This document shows, in pieces, positions 12,424-22,408 of a stretch of DNA of 64,000 nt. A program made the translations under genes and the position numbers. This stretch comes from Klebsiella sp. BIGb0407 (GTDB lineage: Bacteria; Pseudomonadota; Gammaproteobacteria; Enterobacterales; Enterobacteriaceae). Where the stretch lies: assembly GCF_024807845.1 (NCBI RefSeq), contig NZ_JANUEQ010000001.1, positions 124,001-188,000 of the forward strand, in the 5' to 3' direction. The notes beneath the pieces were generated by a model. That model was not told the origin of the DNA, did no database searches, and worked only from the letters and a program-made list of their open reading frames with translations. Position 1 is the first letter of the stretch; the number at the start of each line of letters is the position of its first letter.

Positions 12424-13404
12424 ATGCTTACTTTTGTCACCCGACAACGTCGTCTTGAGCGTCGCTGGATTGCCGCTCTGACACTGGTCATGCTGGGTAC
12501 CCTGACGCTCAGTTTATGTGCCGGAGATATCTGGATACTCCCTAATCATTGGTGGAGTGCTGAAGGTCATCTCTTTATCTGGCAAATTCGTCTCCCTCGC
12601 ACCCTGGCCGTATTACTGGTCGGTGCGGCCCTGGCATTGTCGGGAACCGTTATGCAGGCACTGTTTGAAAACCCGCTTGCTGAGCCTGGCTTACTGGGCG
12701 TATCGAGTGGTGCCGGTGTGGCACTGATAGCAGGTTTACTACTGGGGCAGGGGATGTTACCCGGCTGGGCTCTGGGGTTATGTGCTATTGCAGGCGCTTT
12801 TATTGTCACGGTAATTCTATTACGTTTTGCTCGTCGCCACCTGTCAACCAGCCGTCTGCTACTGGCGGGAGTTGCGCTGGGTATGATCTGTAGCGCACTC
12901 ATGACTTGGGCGGTCTATTTCAGCTCAAGCCTCGACTTACGTCAGCTGATGTACTGGATGATGGGAGGGTTTGGAGGGGTGGACTGGCGGCAGCTGTGGC
13001 TAATGGTGACGCTTTTACCAGTGATTATCTGGTTATGTTTTCAGCATAAGCCTCTGAATATCATGACGCTTGGGGAAAATTCTGCCCGTCAACTGGGCTT
13101 GCCCGTCTGGCTATGGCGCAATATTCTGGTTATTGTAACAGGCTGGATGGTCGGGGTGAGTGTTGCGCTAGCTGGCGCCATCAGCTTTATTGGCCTGGTG
13201 ATACCACATCTGCTGCGTATCATGGGGCTGAGCGATCATCGGGTACTGTTACCAGCCAGTGCTCTGGCCGGGGCTATAGCCTTGGGCGGTGCCGATATTG
13301 TGGCTCGTCTGGCTCTCCAGTCAGCTGAATTACCGATCGGTGTTGTAACAGCAAGCCTGGGGGCTCCGGTCTTTATCTGGCTATTATTGAAAGTTGGGCG
13401 TTAA
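12424..13404 (+). CDS. btuC: Vitamin B12 ABC transporter permease
   Basis: A 326-residue inner-membrane protein of the FecCD family, the E. coli length, with about ten hydrophobic segments. The conserved stretches [19 protein letters not shown] (about 58-76) and [13 protein letters not shown] (about 254-266) are present. Two copies with two BtuD subunits move cobalamin from periplasmic BtuF into the cytoplasm. The operon begins here and continues into btuE and btuD. Confidence 0.97.
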   Translation: MLTFVTRQRRLERRWIAALTLVMLGTLTLSLCAGDIWILPNHWWSAEGHLFIWQIRLPRTLAVLLVGAALALSGTVMQALFENPLAEPGLLGVSSGAGVALIAGLLLGQGMLPGWALGLCAIAGAFIVTVILLRFARRHLSTSRLLLAGVALGMICSALMTWAVYFSSSLDLRQLMYWMMGGFGGVDWRQLWLMVTLLPVIIWLCFQHKPLNIMTLGENSARQLGLPVWLWRNILVIVTGWMVGVSVALAGAISFIGLVIPHLLRIMGLSDHRVLLPASALAGAIALGGADIVARLALQSAELPIGVVTASLGAPVFIWLLLKVGR

Positions 13405-13423
13405 CTTACTGAGGATAAATGTG

Positions 13424-13975
13424 ATGTCGCAGACCATTTTAAACAATGAAGTAAAAACTATTGACGGTGAAATCACGACTCTTGCACCCTGGAAGGGCAA
13501 AGTATTATTGATTGTGAATGTGGCCTCACAATGTGGTTTAACGCCACAATATGCTCAGCTTGAAGTCCTTCAGGAAACATATGGCGACCAAGGGTTTGCG
13601 GTGCTTGGTTTTCCTTGTAACCAGTTCCTCGGACAAGAGCCTCTGGGTGAGGAAGAGATAAAAACCTTCTGCAGCACCACCTACGGAGTTACCTTCCCGA
13701 TGTTCAGTAAGATTGAAGTTAATGGTGATAACCGTCATCCATTATATCAACAACTGACCAGCGCTCAGCCAGTGGCTGTGGCACCAGAGGATAGCGGTTT
13801 CTTCGAACGTATGAGCAGTAAAGGTCGCGCGCCGAAAAATCCGGGTGATATTTTGTGGAACTTCGAAAAATTCCTTATCTCCCGTGATGGTGAAGTTATT
13901 CAGCGTTTCTCCCCGGATATGACACCTGAAAACCCGGTGCTTGTTGAGGCAATCACTCTGGCTCTGGAAGCATAA
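13424..13975 (+). CDS. btuE: Glutathione/thioredoxin peroxidase
   Basis: A 183-residue protein of the GSH peroxidase family, starting [12 protein letters not shown] after GAGGA. The active-site motif [12 protein letters not shown] carries the peroxidatic Cys (about residue 36), and the WNFEKFL motif carries the conserved Trp-Asn. It reduces peroxides with thioredoxin. Despite its place between the B12 transport genes it is not needed for B12 uptake in E. coli. It starts 19 bases after btuC and ends 1 base before the btuD start. Confidence 0.96.
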   Translation: MSQTILNNEVKTIDGEITTLAPWKGKVLLIVNVASQCGLTPQYAQLEVLQETYGDQGFAVLGFPCNQFLGQEPLGEEEIKTFCSTTYGVTFPMFSKIEVNGDNRHPLYQQLTSAQPVAVAPEDSGFFERMSSKGRAPKNPGDILWNFEKFLISRDGEVIQRFSPDMTPENPVLVEAITLALEA

Positions 13976-13976
13976 C

Positions 13977-14723
13977 GTGCCGGTTCTGCAAGTTAGGAAT
14001 GTCGCCGTTGCCGGAAGGCTGATGCCTGTCAGTACAGATGTTAATGCGGGGGAAATCATCCATCTTGTGGGGCCGAACGGTGCCGGAAAAAGTACGCTGT
14101 TAGCGAGAATGGCCGGGATGAGTGACGGTCCCGGCGAGGTGTTGCTGAACAACCAGTCAATCACAGACTGGAATGCGACAAGCTTATCCCGTCACCGGGC
14201 CTGGTTAGTTCAGCATCAGACGCCACCGTTTGCTATGCCAGTGTGGCACTATTTACAGCTTCATCAATCGGCTCCCGGGGCCGACGCCCTGATGCTGAAG
14301 TTGGCAGAGGTCCTTTCTCTGACGGCTAAACTGACGCGCCCGGTCAATCAGCTATCTGGTGGTGAGTGGCAGCGAGTGCGTCTGGCAGCCGTGTTTATGC
14401 AGATTGATCCACAAATTAATGTCGCAGGACAGCTGCTATTGCTTGATGAGCCTATGAATAGCCTGGATGTTGCGCAACAGGCTGCGCTGGATAATCTGTT
14501 ACAGGCCTTCAGAGAAGCGGGTATTGCCATCGTTATGAGCAGTCATGATTTGAACCATAGCCTGCGCTATGCGGATAGGGTGTGGTTATTGCGTGCTGGA
14601 GAATTGCTGGCACAAGGAACGAGTACTGAGGTCTTATCACCCCAGTATCTGGATAATGCCTATAATATGTCATTCAGGTTATTATCTGTCGAAGGACACA
14701 GGATGCTTATCCATTCAGCATAA
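13977..14723 (+). CDS. btuD: Vitamin B12 ABC transporter ATPase
   Basis: A 248-residue ABC ATPase. Walker [10 protein letters not shown], signature LSGGEWQR, Walker B LLLLDEP and the H-loop SSHDLNH are all intact. The start is GTG 13977, one base past the btuE stop, which gives MPVLQVRN and the usual length of about 249; an ATG 36 bases upstream inside btuE would add 12 unrelated residues. It powers BtuC. nlpC follows after 57 bases. Confidence 0.96.
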   Translation: MPVLQVRNVAVAGRLMPVSTDVNAGEIIHLVGPNGAGKSTLLARMAGMSDGPGEVLLNNQSITDWNATSLSRHRAWLVQHQTPPFAMPVWHYLQLHQSAPGADALMLKLAEVLSLTAKLTRPVNQLSGGEWQRVRLAAVFMQIDPQINVAGQLLLLDEPMNSLDVAQQAALDNLLQAFREAGIAIVMSSHDLNHSLRYADRVWLLRAGELLAQGTSTEVLSPQYLDNAYNMSFRLLSVEGHRMLIHSA

Positions 14724-14780
14724 CGATATCGCAGGGTACGTCATGTCAGAGGGGGCTCACCGAAATGATGAGGTTATAGA

Positions 14781-15245
14781 ATGCGTTTATGGTTGATTAC
14801 AATACTGTGCATCATTCTGGCTGGTTGTAGCAGCCACCGGGCCCCTGCGCCAAATGCGCGACTCTCTGACTCAATAACGGTTATTGCCTATCTCAATGAG
14901 CAGCTCCAGAGCTGGCACGGTACGCCTTATGCTTATGGTGGCATGAGCCGACGCGGTATTGATTGTTCCGGTTTTGTTCTCACGACCTATCGTGATAAAT
15001 TTGCCTTGCAGTTGCCCAGAATGACTAGTCAGCAAGCCGAAATAGGTACCCGTATCGATAAAACAGACTTGTTACCCGGTGATTTAGTTTTTTTCATTAC
15101 TGGCTCAGGTGAAAATGGTCTGCATGTCGGAATCTATGACACGGATAACCAATTTATTCATGCCTCTACCAGTCGGGGAGTGATTCGTTCTTCGCTCGAT
15201 AATGTTTACTGGAAGAAAAAATTCTGGCAAGCACGACGTATTTAA
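14781..15245 (+). CDS. nlpC: NlpC/P60 lipoprotein, probable peptidoglycan endopeptidase
   Basis: A 154-residue lipoprotein. The signal peptide ends in the lipobox LAGC with Cys15 as lipid anchor. The catalytic Cys lies in GIDCSGFV, the His in NGLHVGIY, and a further polar residue in HAS. NlpC/P60 enzymes cut D-Glu to diaminopimelate links in wall peptides, and the length matches E. coli NlpC. It is the last gene after btuCED. Confidence 0.96.
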   Translation: MRLWLITILCIILAGCSSHRAPAPNARLSDSITVIAYLNEQLQSWHGTPYAYGGMSRRGIDCSGFVLTTYRDKFALQLPRMTSQQAEIGTRIDKTDLLPGDLVFFITGSGENGLHVGIYDTDNQFIHASTSRGVIRSSLDNVYWKKKFWQARRI

Positions 15246-15430
15246 CGTTTCTGTCTGGATGTTATTTTTATTCATCGAGATGAATGTACAGAAAATGATC
15301 ATGCTACATCAATGTGAATAATTGATATCGTATATTTCTTCCTAAGCCCGCTATTATTAAGTAATATCTAAGTGAAATTGGCTGAAATAGGTATTCAGTC
15401 AGGTGTTCCCTTATTTGTTGCTTCAATCTA

Positions 15431-15553
15431 TCCGTAATACTTCAAGTTGTCTGGACGTTTTGGCGCGTAAGCCATCGGATCATAGAATTTATCTATGATT
15501 ATCGTCTGCCTGAACCTGGCGTTTACAGGCAATTCGAATTATTTAGGGTATAG
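15431..15553. repeat. Intergenic palindromic repeat element
   Basis: A unit of about 123 bases begins CCGTAATACTTCAAGTTG and ends with the imperfect inverse, AATTCGAATTATTTAGGGTA. A smaller perfect 7-bp inverted repeat (TCATAGA / TCTATGA) lies in the middle at 15480-15498. Related fragments lie at 36901-36927 and 50815-50870. This is the look of the dispersed palindromic repeats seen between genes in enterobacteria. It fills most of the gap between nlpC and ydiV. Confidence 0.6.
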
Positions 15554-15660
15554 CTGTTTTAAAAATTATCTGGCGCTGACTGAGTTCACTCTCATGCCAT
15601 TACTCACGGGTGAGCACTTTTTATGATGCTATTTCGATAACCCTACGTAAGGTTTGGGAA

Positions 15661-16383
15661 ATGAATAATTTTTCTGGTGATACGGGCTCTGCTCACCACT
15701 ACTTTAAACCTGCCTGGCGGTCTGATAACCGACTGATGGGTATGGAAATTATGACCTGTTTGATCGCCCATAATTCGTCCGAATATTTATCTCCCGCATG
15801 GCAAAGTGCTCATCTTGATGCGAATCAGCAGATAGCATTATTTAACGAAAAAGTATTATTTCTTGAAAATGTTAAGACTTTACTTGAGTCCTGGAACATA
15901 ACTATTTGGCTAAATATCAACGATATTATTCTCACGGAGATGATGCAGAATACCGACTGGATAACGAGGTTACAGAACTTATCATTTTTGACACTGATGA
16001 TTGACGAAGATTTTCCTGGTATGGTTTACGGACGAAACAACCTCCGACTTATCTGGCTTGCGGAAAAGTTTCCTCTTGCTCTGGCTAATTTAGGGTCGGG
16101 ACAAAGTTCAAATAGAGCTATTTTCGACAGATTATTCAGACATATTTTCCTTAGTCAGGAGTTTATTCATCATCAGATTAATCGACCCTCTTTTGTTCCT
16201 TTTGCCAATGCGATTATTCGTCAGATAGCACCTTTTTGTGAGGCTCTTATGGTATCGGGTATTGATGATATTACGCTATATCATCAAGTTAAGAGTCTTA
16301 ATTTTGAGGCCATGAGAGGAAACCTGTGGCCAGCTATTGCAGCAGAAAATATCTCTGACCTGTTCAGTACTTCTGAACATTAA
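15661..16383 (+). CDS. rflP: Degenerate EAL-domain protein, anti-FlhDC factor
   Basis: A 240-residue YdiV (RflP) homologue. As in E. coli YdiV, the EAL and metal-binding motifs needed to cleave cyclic di-GMP are missing, while the family landmarks LANLGSGQSSNRAIFDRLF and GNLWPA are kept. The known member binds FlhD, strips FlhDC from DNA and feeds it to ClpXP, so it turns down flagellar genes when nutrients are poor. Its position between nlpC and selO is that of E. coli. ATG 15661 is preferred to GTG 15610 because it gives the family length (237 in E. coli) and has AAGG upstream. Confidence 0.85.
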   Translation: MNNFSGDTGSAHHYFKPAWRSDNRLMGMEIMTCLIAHNSSEYLSPAWQSAHLDANQQIALFNEKVLFLENVKTLLESWNITIWLNINDIILTEMMQNTDWITRLQNLSFLTLMIDEDFPGMVYGRNNLRLIWLAEKFPLALANLGSGQSSNRAIFDRLFRHIFLSQEFIHHQINRPSFVPFANAIIRQIAPFCEALMVSGIDDITLYHQVKSLNFEAMRGNLWPAIAAENISDLFSTSEH

Positions 16384-16456
16384 CAGCGATAATATCCTTA
16401 TTTTTTGAAAGTATTTAAAAGTTGTATCAGCGGATACACTGTGATGTGGAGGACTT

Positions 16457-17902
16457 ATGACAAACACCATCACTTTTCAAAATAGCTGGCATGATGAACT
16501 GCCAGATTTTTACAGCGCCTTAACACCGGTACCGTTAAAAAATGCACGTCTGCTTTACCACAGTGCACCGCTGGCACAAGAGTTAGGCCTTGAGCGCTCG
16601 CTGTTTGATGAGTCCTCTTGTGGCTTATGGAGTGGCGAGATCTTACTGCCGGGTATGCAGCCTCTGGCTCAGGTTTACAGTGGGCATCAATTCGGCAGCT
16701 GGGCCGGTCAGTTAGGTGATGGTCGAGGCATGTTACTGGGAGAGCAGCGACTTGCAGACGGGCGTAAAATGGACTGGCATCTGAAAGGTGCCGGGCTGAC
16801 GCCTTATTCTCGAATGGGGGACGGACGTGCAGTATTACGATCCACTATTCGTGAATTTCTTGCCAGCGAAGCGATGCATGCCCTGAGGATCCCTACCACT
16901 CGTGCCCTGACGATTGTCACCAGCGATACGCCGGTGCAGCGTGAAACCACTGAGCAAGGAGCGATGCTGCTGCGAGTGGCTGAAAGTCATCTCCGTTTCG
17001 GCCATTTCGAACATTATTACTATCGCCGGGAGCCGCTAAAAGTGCGTCAGCTTGCCGACTATGCGATAGCCCATCACTGGCCACATTTGCAGGATGAAGC
17101 TGACCGCTATGCCCTTTGGTTCAGCGATATTGTTAAACGCACAGCGATGCTGATGGCGCACTGGCAAACGGTGGGTTTTGCCCATGGAGTGATGAACACG
17201 GATAATATGTCGGTGCTGGGTCTGACAATGGATTATGGCCCCTATGGTTTTCTGGATGACTATCAACCGGACTATATATGTAACCATTCTGACTACCAGG
17301 GGCGTTATGCATTTGATAACCAGCCAGCGGTAGGGTTATGGAATTTACAGCGTCTGGCCCAGTCACTCTCTATGCTTATCACTGCTGACAGACTTAATAG
17401 CTTACTGGAAGAGTATCAGCCATTGCTAATGCAGGCGTTTGGTGAACAGATGCGCGCTAAACTGGGACTCTTCACAGCTCAGAAAGAGGACAATCAAATC
17501 CTGAGTAGCCTGCTGGCCCTGATGACGAAAGAGGGGAGTGACTATACGCGAACTTTCCGTATGCTTAGTGCGACTGAACAAATGAGTGGCAGCTCAGCGC
17601 TGCGTGATGAGTTTATCGACCGGGAAGAGTTTGACCGGTGGTTTGCGGTATATCGGACGCGTTTACAGGATGAACAGGTTGACGATGCAACCAGACAGCA
17701 GGCTATGAAATCGGTCAATCCAGTATTGGTGCTGAGAAATTGGCTAGCCCAGAGGGCTATCAGTGCCGCAGAACAGGGGAGTACCGATGAACTTGCCGCC
17801 TTGCATCAGGCATTAAGTCAGCCGTTTACCGACAGAGACGATGACTTTACACGACGGCCACCTGACTGGGGTAAACGGCTGGAGGTGAGCTGTTCCAGCT
17901 AA
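16457..17902 (+). CDS. selO: Protein adenylyltransferase SelO
   Basis: A 481-residue pseudokinase of the SelO/YdiU family. Visible motifs are [44 protein letters not shown] and [12 protein letters not shown]; the last two hold the metal and nucleotide ligands. The protein ends RLEVSCSS, where many relatives carry selenocysteine and enterobacteria carry Cys. SelO transfers AMP to Ser, Thr or Tyr of redox proteins. GGAGG lies 7 bases before the ATG. Its stop is one base from that of convergent hmuV. Confidence 0.96.
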   Translation: MTNTITFQNSWHDELPDFYSALTPVPLKNARLLYHSAPLAQELGLERSLFDESSCGLWSGEILLPGMQPLAQVYSGHQFGSWAGQLGDGRGMLLGEQRLADGRKMDWHLKGAGLTPYSRMGDGRAVLRSTIREFLASEAMHALRIPTTRALTIVTSDTPVQRETTEQGAMLLRVAESHLRFGHFEHYYYRREPLKVRQLADYAIAHHWPHLQDEADRYALWFSDIVKRTAMLMAHWQTVGFAHGVMNTDNMSVLGLTMDYGPYGFLDDYQPDYICNHSDYQGRYAFDNQPAVGLWNLQRLAQSLSMLITADRLNSLLEEYQPLLMQAFGEQMRAKLGLFTAQKEDNQILSSLLALMTKEGSDYTRTFRMLSATEQMSGSSALRDEFIDREEFDRWFAVYRTRLQDEQVDDATRQQAMKSVNPVLVLRNWLAQRAISAAEQGSTDELAALHQALSQPFTDRDDDFTRRPPDWGKRLEVSCSS

Positions 17903-17903
17903 A

Positions 17904-18683
17904 CTATTGGCGTAATCCGACCTGGGGCACAGGATGCTCCGGGTGACGGAATACCCGGAGATCGGCCTGATACCAGCGTTGTAAGGTTTGCTCTTCCAGA
18001 ACCTGATCGGGGGTTCCGTTTGCCACTACCCGTCCCTGGTGCAATAACACAATACTGTCAGCCCACAGGGCTGCCAGATTCAAGTCATGCAATACTACGC
18101 AGACCGAAAGCTCACCCATTGCTGCCAGCCGTTTAAGCAGACGTAATAAGTGTTGCTGATGATAGAGATCCAGTGCTGAGGTGGGCTCATCAAGGAACAG
18201 CCAGCCCCGGGGAATATCCTCATGCCAGAGCTGAACCAGCGCACGAGCTAGCTGAACGCGTTGCTGTTCACCGCCAGACAGTTGACAGAAATCCCGGCCT
18301 TTCAGGGCATCACAACCTGTCAGGACCATGACCTGAGTGACCACTTTTTCCGTGCTTTCGGAAGGCCATGGGGCACGCCCCATCGCAATGACTTCTTCAA
18401 CAGACCAGCTAAACGCCATGGTGCTTTGTTGACGCATCACTGCCCGCTGGCGGGATAATGCTTCGCTTGGCCAGTCAGCAAGACTTTTGCCATTCAGGAC
18501 AACATGACCGCTGCTTGGAGGCTGAAACCCGGTAAGGGTGCGTAGTAGCGTTGACTTTCCTGCACCATTCGGGCCAATGAGCGCCACGACTTTTCCAGGT
18601 GTTAACTCGACATTGATACTGTCGAGAAGCAATCGGTTACCGATTTTGAGCGACAAATTTTCAGTATGAAGTAACCCTGACAT
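17904..18683 (-). CDS. hmuV: Haemin ABC transporter ATPase
   Basis: A 259-residue ABC ATPase with Walker [10 protein letters not shown], signature LSGGEQQR, Walker B WLFLDEP and H-loop VLHDLNLA, all intact. It energises HmuU to move haem into the cytoplasm. ATG 18683 overlaps the hmuU stop by one base and follows GGGAGA; an upstream in-frame ATG (18725) lies well inside hmuU and is rejected. Last gene of the hemP-hmu operon. Confidence 0.94.
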   Translation of the reverse strand: MSGLLHTENLSLKIGNRLLLDSINVELTPGKVVALIGPNGAGKSTLLRTLTGFQPPSSGHVVLNGKSLADWPSEALSRQRAVMRQQSTMAFSWSVEEVIAMGRAPWPSESTEKVVTQVMVLTGCDALKGRDFCQLSGGEQQRVQLARALVQLWHEDIPRGWLFLDEPTSALDLYHQQHLLRLLKRLAAMGELSVCVVLHDLNLAALWADSIVLLHQGRVVANGTPDQVLEEQTLQRWYQADLRVFRHPEHPVPQVGLRQ

Positions 18684-19678
18684 CAGTTTCTCCCCTGATT
18701 GCGGAAAATCATCGCCAGGAACCATGGGCCACCAATCAGGCTGGTAATTAAACCGACCGGCATCTCAGCAGGTACCACAAGCGTTCTCGCCAGAGTATCG
18801 GCAATCAGCAGCAATAGTGCACCGGCCAGCACCGATCCGGGAACTAACCAGCGATGGTCAGCACCTAACCACATTCTGACCAGGTGTGGCACTACCAGCC
18901 CGACAAAACCGATTACGCCACTGACCGCAACCGCTGCGGCAACCAATAGTGCACTGAGGATTAACAGCTGACGCTGGGTACGTTTAACATCAACGCCCAA
19001 ATAATGAGCCTCTTCATCGCCCAGTTGCAGTAAGTTCAACCGTCGTGCCAGCAACCAGATGCCGACAGTGGCAGGAATAGCAAGTGAGGCGGCAGCCAGC
19101 AGGGTTGACCACTGTGACTGTCCCAGACTTCCCATTCCCCATAGTGATAACTGACGTAGCTGAGTATCGTTACTCAACCAGGATAAAATACCGACGGCAG
19201 CACCACACAGGGCATTGATAGCAATACCGACTAACAGTAAGCGCGCAAGACTGTTATTCCCCTGACGACTGAGCAGGAAAATAATGAATGTGACCACCAG
19301 ACTGCCAATAAATGCAGCAAACATCGGTACATACAAAGCGAGTATCGCCGGTAGCGCGAGTGGAAAGACGATTGCCAGACCGACAAAGAGCGCGGCACCG
19401 CTACTGATCCCTAGTAAACCGGGGTCTGCCAGCGGGTTACGGAACAAACCTTGCATCACACAGCCAGAAAGGGCCAGAGCCCCGCCCACCAGAATGGCGA
19501 GCAGAACACGGGGAAGGCGGATGTGAAGCCAGATATGGCGCAAAGCCTCATCCTGAGGCTGCCACAACACCGCCAGCGAGAGCTTCATTGCGCCAAGGTT
19601 GGCCGCGATGAGCGCCGTAGCAACTAACATGGCCCCCATTAGCCACAAGGCGTGACGTGGTAGGGGACGTCGTTTCAC
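18683..19678 (-). CDS. hmuU: Haemin ABC transporter permease
   Basis: A 331-residue inner-membrane protein of the FecCD family with about ten membrane segments. The family motifs [19 protein letters not shown] and [14 protein letters not shown] are present. It forms the channel that takes haem from HmuT. It overlaps hmuT by 4 bases (ATGA) and hmuV by one, so all are translated from one message. Confidence 0.95.
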   Translation of the reverse strand: MKRRPLPRHALWLMGAMLVATALIAANLGAMKLSLAVLWQPQDEALRHIWLHIRLPRVLLAILVGGALALSGCVMQGLFRNPLADPGLLGISSGAALFVGLAIVFPLALPAILALYVPMFAAFIGSLVVTFIIFLLSRQGNNSLARLLLVGIAINALCGAAVGILSWLSNDTQLRQLSLWGMGSLGQSQWSTLLAAASLAIPATVGIWLLARRLNLLQLGDEEAHYLGVDVKRTQRQLLILSALLVAAAVAVSGVIGFVGLVVPHLVRMWLGADHRWLVPGSVLAGALLLLIADTLARTLVVPAEMPVGLITSLIGGPWFLAMIFRNQGRN

Positions 19679-20490
19679 GGCAGTTGCTCCGCTTTTTGTC
19701 GCAGATTGACAATCTGTTGCGGAGTATGGATACCAAATCCTAACAACGCCATATCATCAACGACCATCAGCTGTTTATTCTTAGCAGCAGGAGTTTGTGC
19801 CAGACCCGGTAAAGCCCAGACATTCTCTTCGCTACCTAAAGTTTTCAGACCGTTGGTGGTCACCAGTATCAAGTCCGGCTGGCTTGCAATTACGCCCTCC
19901 TGAGACAAAGGCTGGTAGCGGGTGAATCCTTGCATCGCGTTTTGCAGACCGGCTGCTCGAATAACGGAATCAGCGGCTGTTTCCTGACCAGCACCCATTG
20001 CCGTTGTGCCACCGTGACTCATGATGAACAGCACTTTTACAGGTAGCGGTTGAGTGGGGACAGACGCCAGCTGTTGTTTGATCTGCTTACGCAGTTCATT
20101 ACCTTGCGGCTCTTTATCGAGCGCTTTGGCAACGGCAGCCACTTTCGCATCAATCACGTCAAGGTTATTTGCCCCAGGTACGGTGACGACGTTGACGTTA
20201 GCTTCCGCGACTTGTTTGAGTGCCAGAGAGGGCTGGGCTTGCTCACTCGCCAGCACCAGAGTCGGGCGCATCGCAAGAATACCTTCGGCATTTAACTGTC
20301 GCATATAGCCTACGTCTGGCAGTTTAGTGACTTCTGCCGGAGTGAGACTGGTACTGTCTCGCGCGACTAAATCTTTGTCGGCACCTAAAGCCCAGGCAAT
20401 TTCAGTGACATCACCACCGATAGTGACCAGACGTTCAGCCGCTCCTGCCATTGCAGGCAGGATAAGAAGGGCTAAAAGCAGCCTTTTCAT
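19675..20490 (-). CDS. hmuT: Periplasmic haemin-binding protein
   Basis: A 271-residue substrate-binding protein with signal peptide [18 protein letters not shown]. The mature protein begins [18 protein letters not shown], a class III binding-protein start; the haem-ligand Tyr is probably in LPDVGYMRQ. It carries haem across the periplasm to HmuUV. ATG 20490, after AAAGGA and overlapping the hmuS stop by 4 bases, is chosen over an upstream ATG that would extend in front of the signal peptide. Confidence 0.94.
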   Translation of the reverse strand: MKRLLLALLILPAMAGAAERLVTIGGDVTEIAWALGADKDLVARDSTSLTPAEVTKLPDVGYMRQLNAEGILAMRPTLVLASEQAQPSLALKQVAEANVNVVTVPGANNLDVIDAKVAAVAKALDKEPQGNELRKQIKQQLASVPTQPLPVKVLFIMSHGGTTAMGAGQETAADSVIRAAGLQNAMQGFTRYQPLSQEGVIASQPDLILVTTNGLKTLGSEENVWALPGLAQTPAAKNKQLMVVDDMALLGFGIHTPQQIVNLRQKAEQLP

Positions 20491-21521
20491 GCAGTTAATC
20501 CTTTGCTCTGAATAGCATCGATTTGTGTACGCCATTGCTGTTGCTCTGGCTCACCTTCGGTACGCTGACCATAAACTTGCGCAATTTGCGTGCCGTCAGC
20601 AGCGAACAGTTCAAGGCTGGTAACATAGCCATCTTTGGTGTATTTGCGAGTTATCCAGCTTTCTGCAATGGTGTCAGACATCAAGTGCAGGGTGAACTCA
20701 GGATTAAAGATATTAATCCAGTTCTCCATTGGCATTAACTTACGCACTTCACCGGTAAAGATCTGCACACAGCCGCGGTTGCTCACGAAAATCATGATTT
20801 CGTTCTGATCGGCTTTTGCCAGATCGAGGATCTGCGCCAGTGCTGTGTTATCGACTTTACAGGCCAGGTCATCGCTAACCAGGCGGAAAGCTTGCTGACG
20901 CGTAAGTTGATGACGCTTGAGCAGAATAAAGAATTCATGCACATCGGTCATCGCACGCCATTCGGCTTCGATTTGTGCGCCGTCTACCGTTGGTGTGATT
21001 TCGACCGGAGTTTCTGCAACAGCGACCGTCAGCTCAGGGTTTTCTTCCTGAACAAACTGCGCCACAACCTGATCCCATGCGGCAAAATCGGTGTTATCGG
21101 TGGTGTAAACTTTCAGTACCGCATCACCGTAGCTGTCGAAAAATTGGATACTCTGACGTTCACCGCGAGCATTCGTTTCACGGATATAGAAGACATGTAC
21201 CCACTGGCTGAAGAACAGACGTAAGTCCAGAGCACGTGGGTTAAGAATCAAGCCGGCATGACCGTCAAGGTGCTGGTTTTCAAAACGGCCTACCTGCTCA
21301 TGAACCGCGTATTCATTGCGGCAAATACATTTTGTCTCACCAACGGCTTCCAGCGCTTTCAGCAGAGCTTTAGCATCGCTTTTTAAACGTTTAGCATCCT
21401 GACCAACACGGGCCTGGGTCAGTTCAGCTTCGCTAATCTGCATCAATTTGGCTATATCCCGGGCATACAGCTTCGGGTGTTCTTGTTTTAGTTGTAACCA
21501 AGTTTCATAACGCTGACTCAT
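20487..21521 (-). CDS. hmuS: Haem-handling / haem-degrading protein HmuS
   Basis: A 344-residue protein of the HemS/ChuS/HmuS family made of two similar halves (about 1-170 and 180-344). The haem-ligating His of such proteins is likely in [11 protein letters not shown] or the C-terminal half. Relatives receive imported haem in the cytoplasm and store or break it down to release iron. ATG 21521 follows AAGGAA and is 11 bases past the last stop of the hmuR remnant. The gene is intact although its partner receptor gene is not. Confidence 0.93.
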   Translation of the reverse strand: MSQRYETWLQLKQEHPKLYARDIAKLMQISEAELTQARVGQDAKRLKSDAKALLKALEAVGETKCICRNEYAVHEQVGRFENQHLDGHAGLILNPRALDLRLFFSQWVHVFYIRETNARGERQSIQFFDSYGDAVLKVYTTDNTDFAAWDQVVAQFVQEENPELTVAVAETPVEITPTVDGAQIEAEWRAMTDVHEFFILLKRHQLTRQQAFRLVSDDLACKVDNTALAQILDLAKADQNEIMIFVSNRGCVQIFTGEVRKLMPMENWINIFNPEFTLHLMSDTIAESWITRKYTKDGYVTSLELFAADGTQIAQVYGQRTEGEPEQQQWRTQIDAIQSKGLTA

Positions 21522-21532
21522 GTAATGTTCCT

Positions 21533-21999
21533 TTACCATTGATAACGCGAAATATTTCTCATTACGGCCATACTGCGGAATATGCCGCGGTGGCCAGCAT
21601 TCTTTGTAGAAGGCATTACCTGGTACCAGTGAAGGCTAACGTCAGGTAATTACGGCTGCCTTTTATAACTGTTATAGAAATCATTGATACCATAACCCGT
21701 CTCAGCGATGGGGCCCGACGAGCACAGGCTTGTTTCACTTTCCGGGGTATGACGTTCAATCACACTGAAAATCATCAGCGTTTCACAAGTACTGTGTTGA
21801 TTACCGGTGTCGACAACCGTAATTTGGTCATACTTTTGCAAAAGTGGGTAGGATGCTGAAGATAGCCAGCGTGATAACAGACAGGCGTAAACCAGCCGAC
21901 TTTTTGCAAGACATGCGGAATTCTCCATAGAACACAGAACATGCTGGCTGCCTTGGCGATAAGCCTGGGTGGCTGGCTTTTACTATTACTATTACTCAT
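21533..21999 (-). pseudogene. hmuR: hmuR remnant: haem receptor with large internal deletion
   Basis: The 0.47 kb between hemP and hmuS holds both ends of a TonB-dependent haem receptor. In one frame (21928-21650) the reading QITVVDTGNQHSTCETLM and ERHTPESETS corresponds to the N-terminal plug start of Yersinia HmuR (VVTATGNERSSFEAPMM, ADTPTSET), and it runs straight into ETGYGINDFYNSYK, which corresponds to HmuR near its C-terminus (AGYGVNDFYVSYK). A second frame then reads LVPGNAFYKE and QYGRNEKYF (HmuR: LGNAFDKG, DGRNAKFF), and a third ends RYQW before TAA 21533 (HmuR: SYQW). About 1.5 kb of the usual 2 kb is gone, with the junction near 21725, and at least two frameshifts remain. The original start was probably ATG 21999, just after hemP. 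The HmuR comparison is from memory. Confidence 0.85.
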
Positions 22000-22003
22000 A
22001 AAA

Positions 22004-22177
22004 CTATTTGGTCAGAATGAGCTTTCCAGCTTGAGTCTGGCGCAAAAAATATTGTTGGCCTTCATGTATAATGACCACTCGACCTTCAGCACCGAGTAAT
22101 TCTTTACTGTCAACCTGGCGGGGTGCATTTGCAGGTTGCGGGCGAGCAGGGGGAGAAAATTTATCCATGCGGCTCAT
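22004..22177 (-). CDS. hemP: Small haem-uptake protein HemP
   Basis: A 57-residue protein, MSRMDKFSPPARPQP through the conserved C-terminal half with EGRVVIIHEGQQYFLRQTQ and the ending GKLILTK, as in E. coli HemP/YdiE. HemP proteins are small, Fur-controlled and linked to haem receptor genes; in some bacteria they activate the receptor gene. It is the first gene of the operon, 26 bases downstream of a Fur box. An in-frame ATG three codons later is also possible. Confidence 0.9.
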   Translation of the reverse strand: MSRMDKFSPPARPQPANAPRQVDSKELLGAEGRVVIIHEGQQYFLRQTQAGKLILTK

Positions 22178-22202
22178 TCAACTCATAAATGTAAATCACA
22201 AT

Positions 22203-22221
22203 AACAATGATAATCATTATC
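22203..22221 (-). promoter_or_regulatory. Fur box upstream of hemP
   Basis: Seventeen of 19 bases match the Fur consensus GATAATGATAATCATTATC (core ATGATAATCATTATC intact). It lies 26 bases before the hemP start and should repress hemP-hmuSTUV when iron is plentiful. Confidence 0.88.
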
Positions 22222-22408
22222 ATAAAAACCATAATGAGCTGCAAGTATTATTTGTGATAAGGTTGTGAACGAAAGGATTTTATAAGAAAAGAATTGTTAG
22301 AAACATTAAGTTTTAATTAATTGTTTTTACGCTTGTATTTGTCGCTATTCGTGATTGAATAGCGACAAATAAACGGTCAGACGTATGTTGCAGTCTTGTA
22401 TTGACGTG

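Noticed and set aside
21775..21999. 74-residue frame starting MSNSNSKSQPPR as an independent gene
   Set aside because: Its start is probably the old hmuR start; the frame breaks off and the continuing homology moves to other frames, so it is part of the pseudogene.
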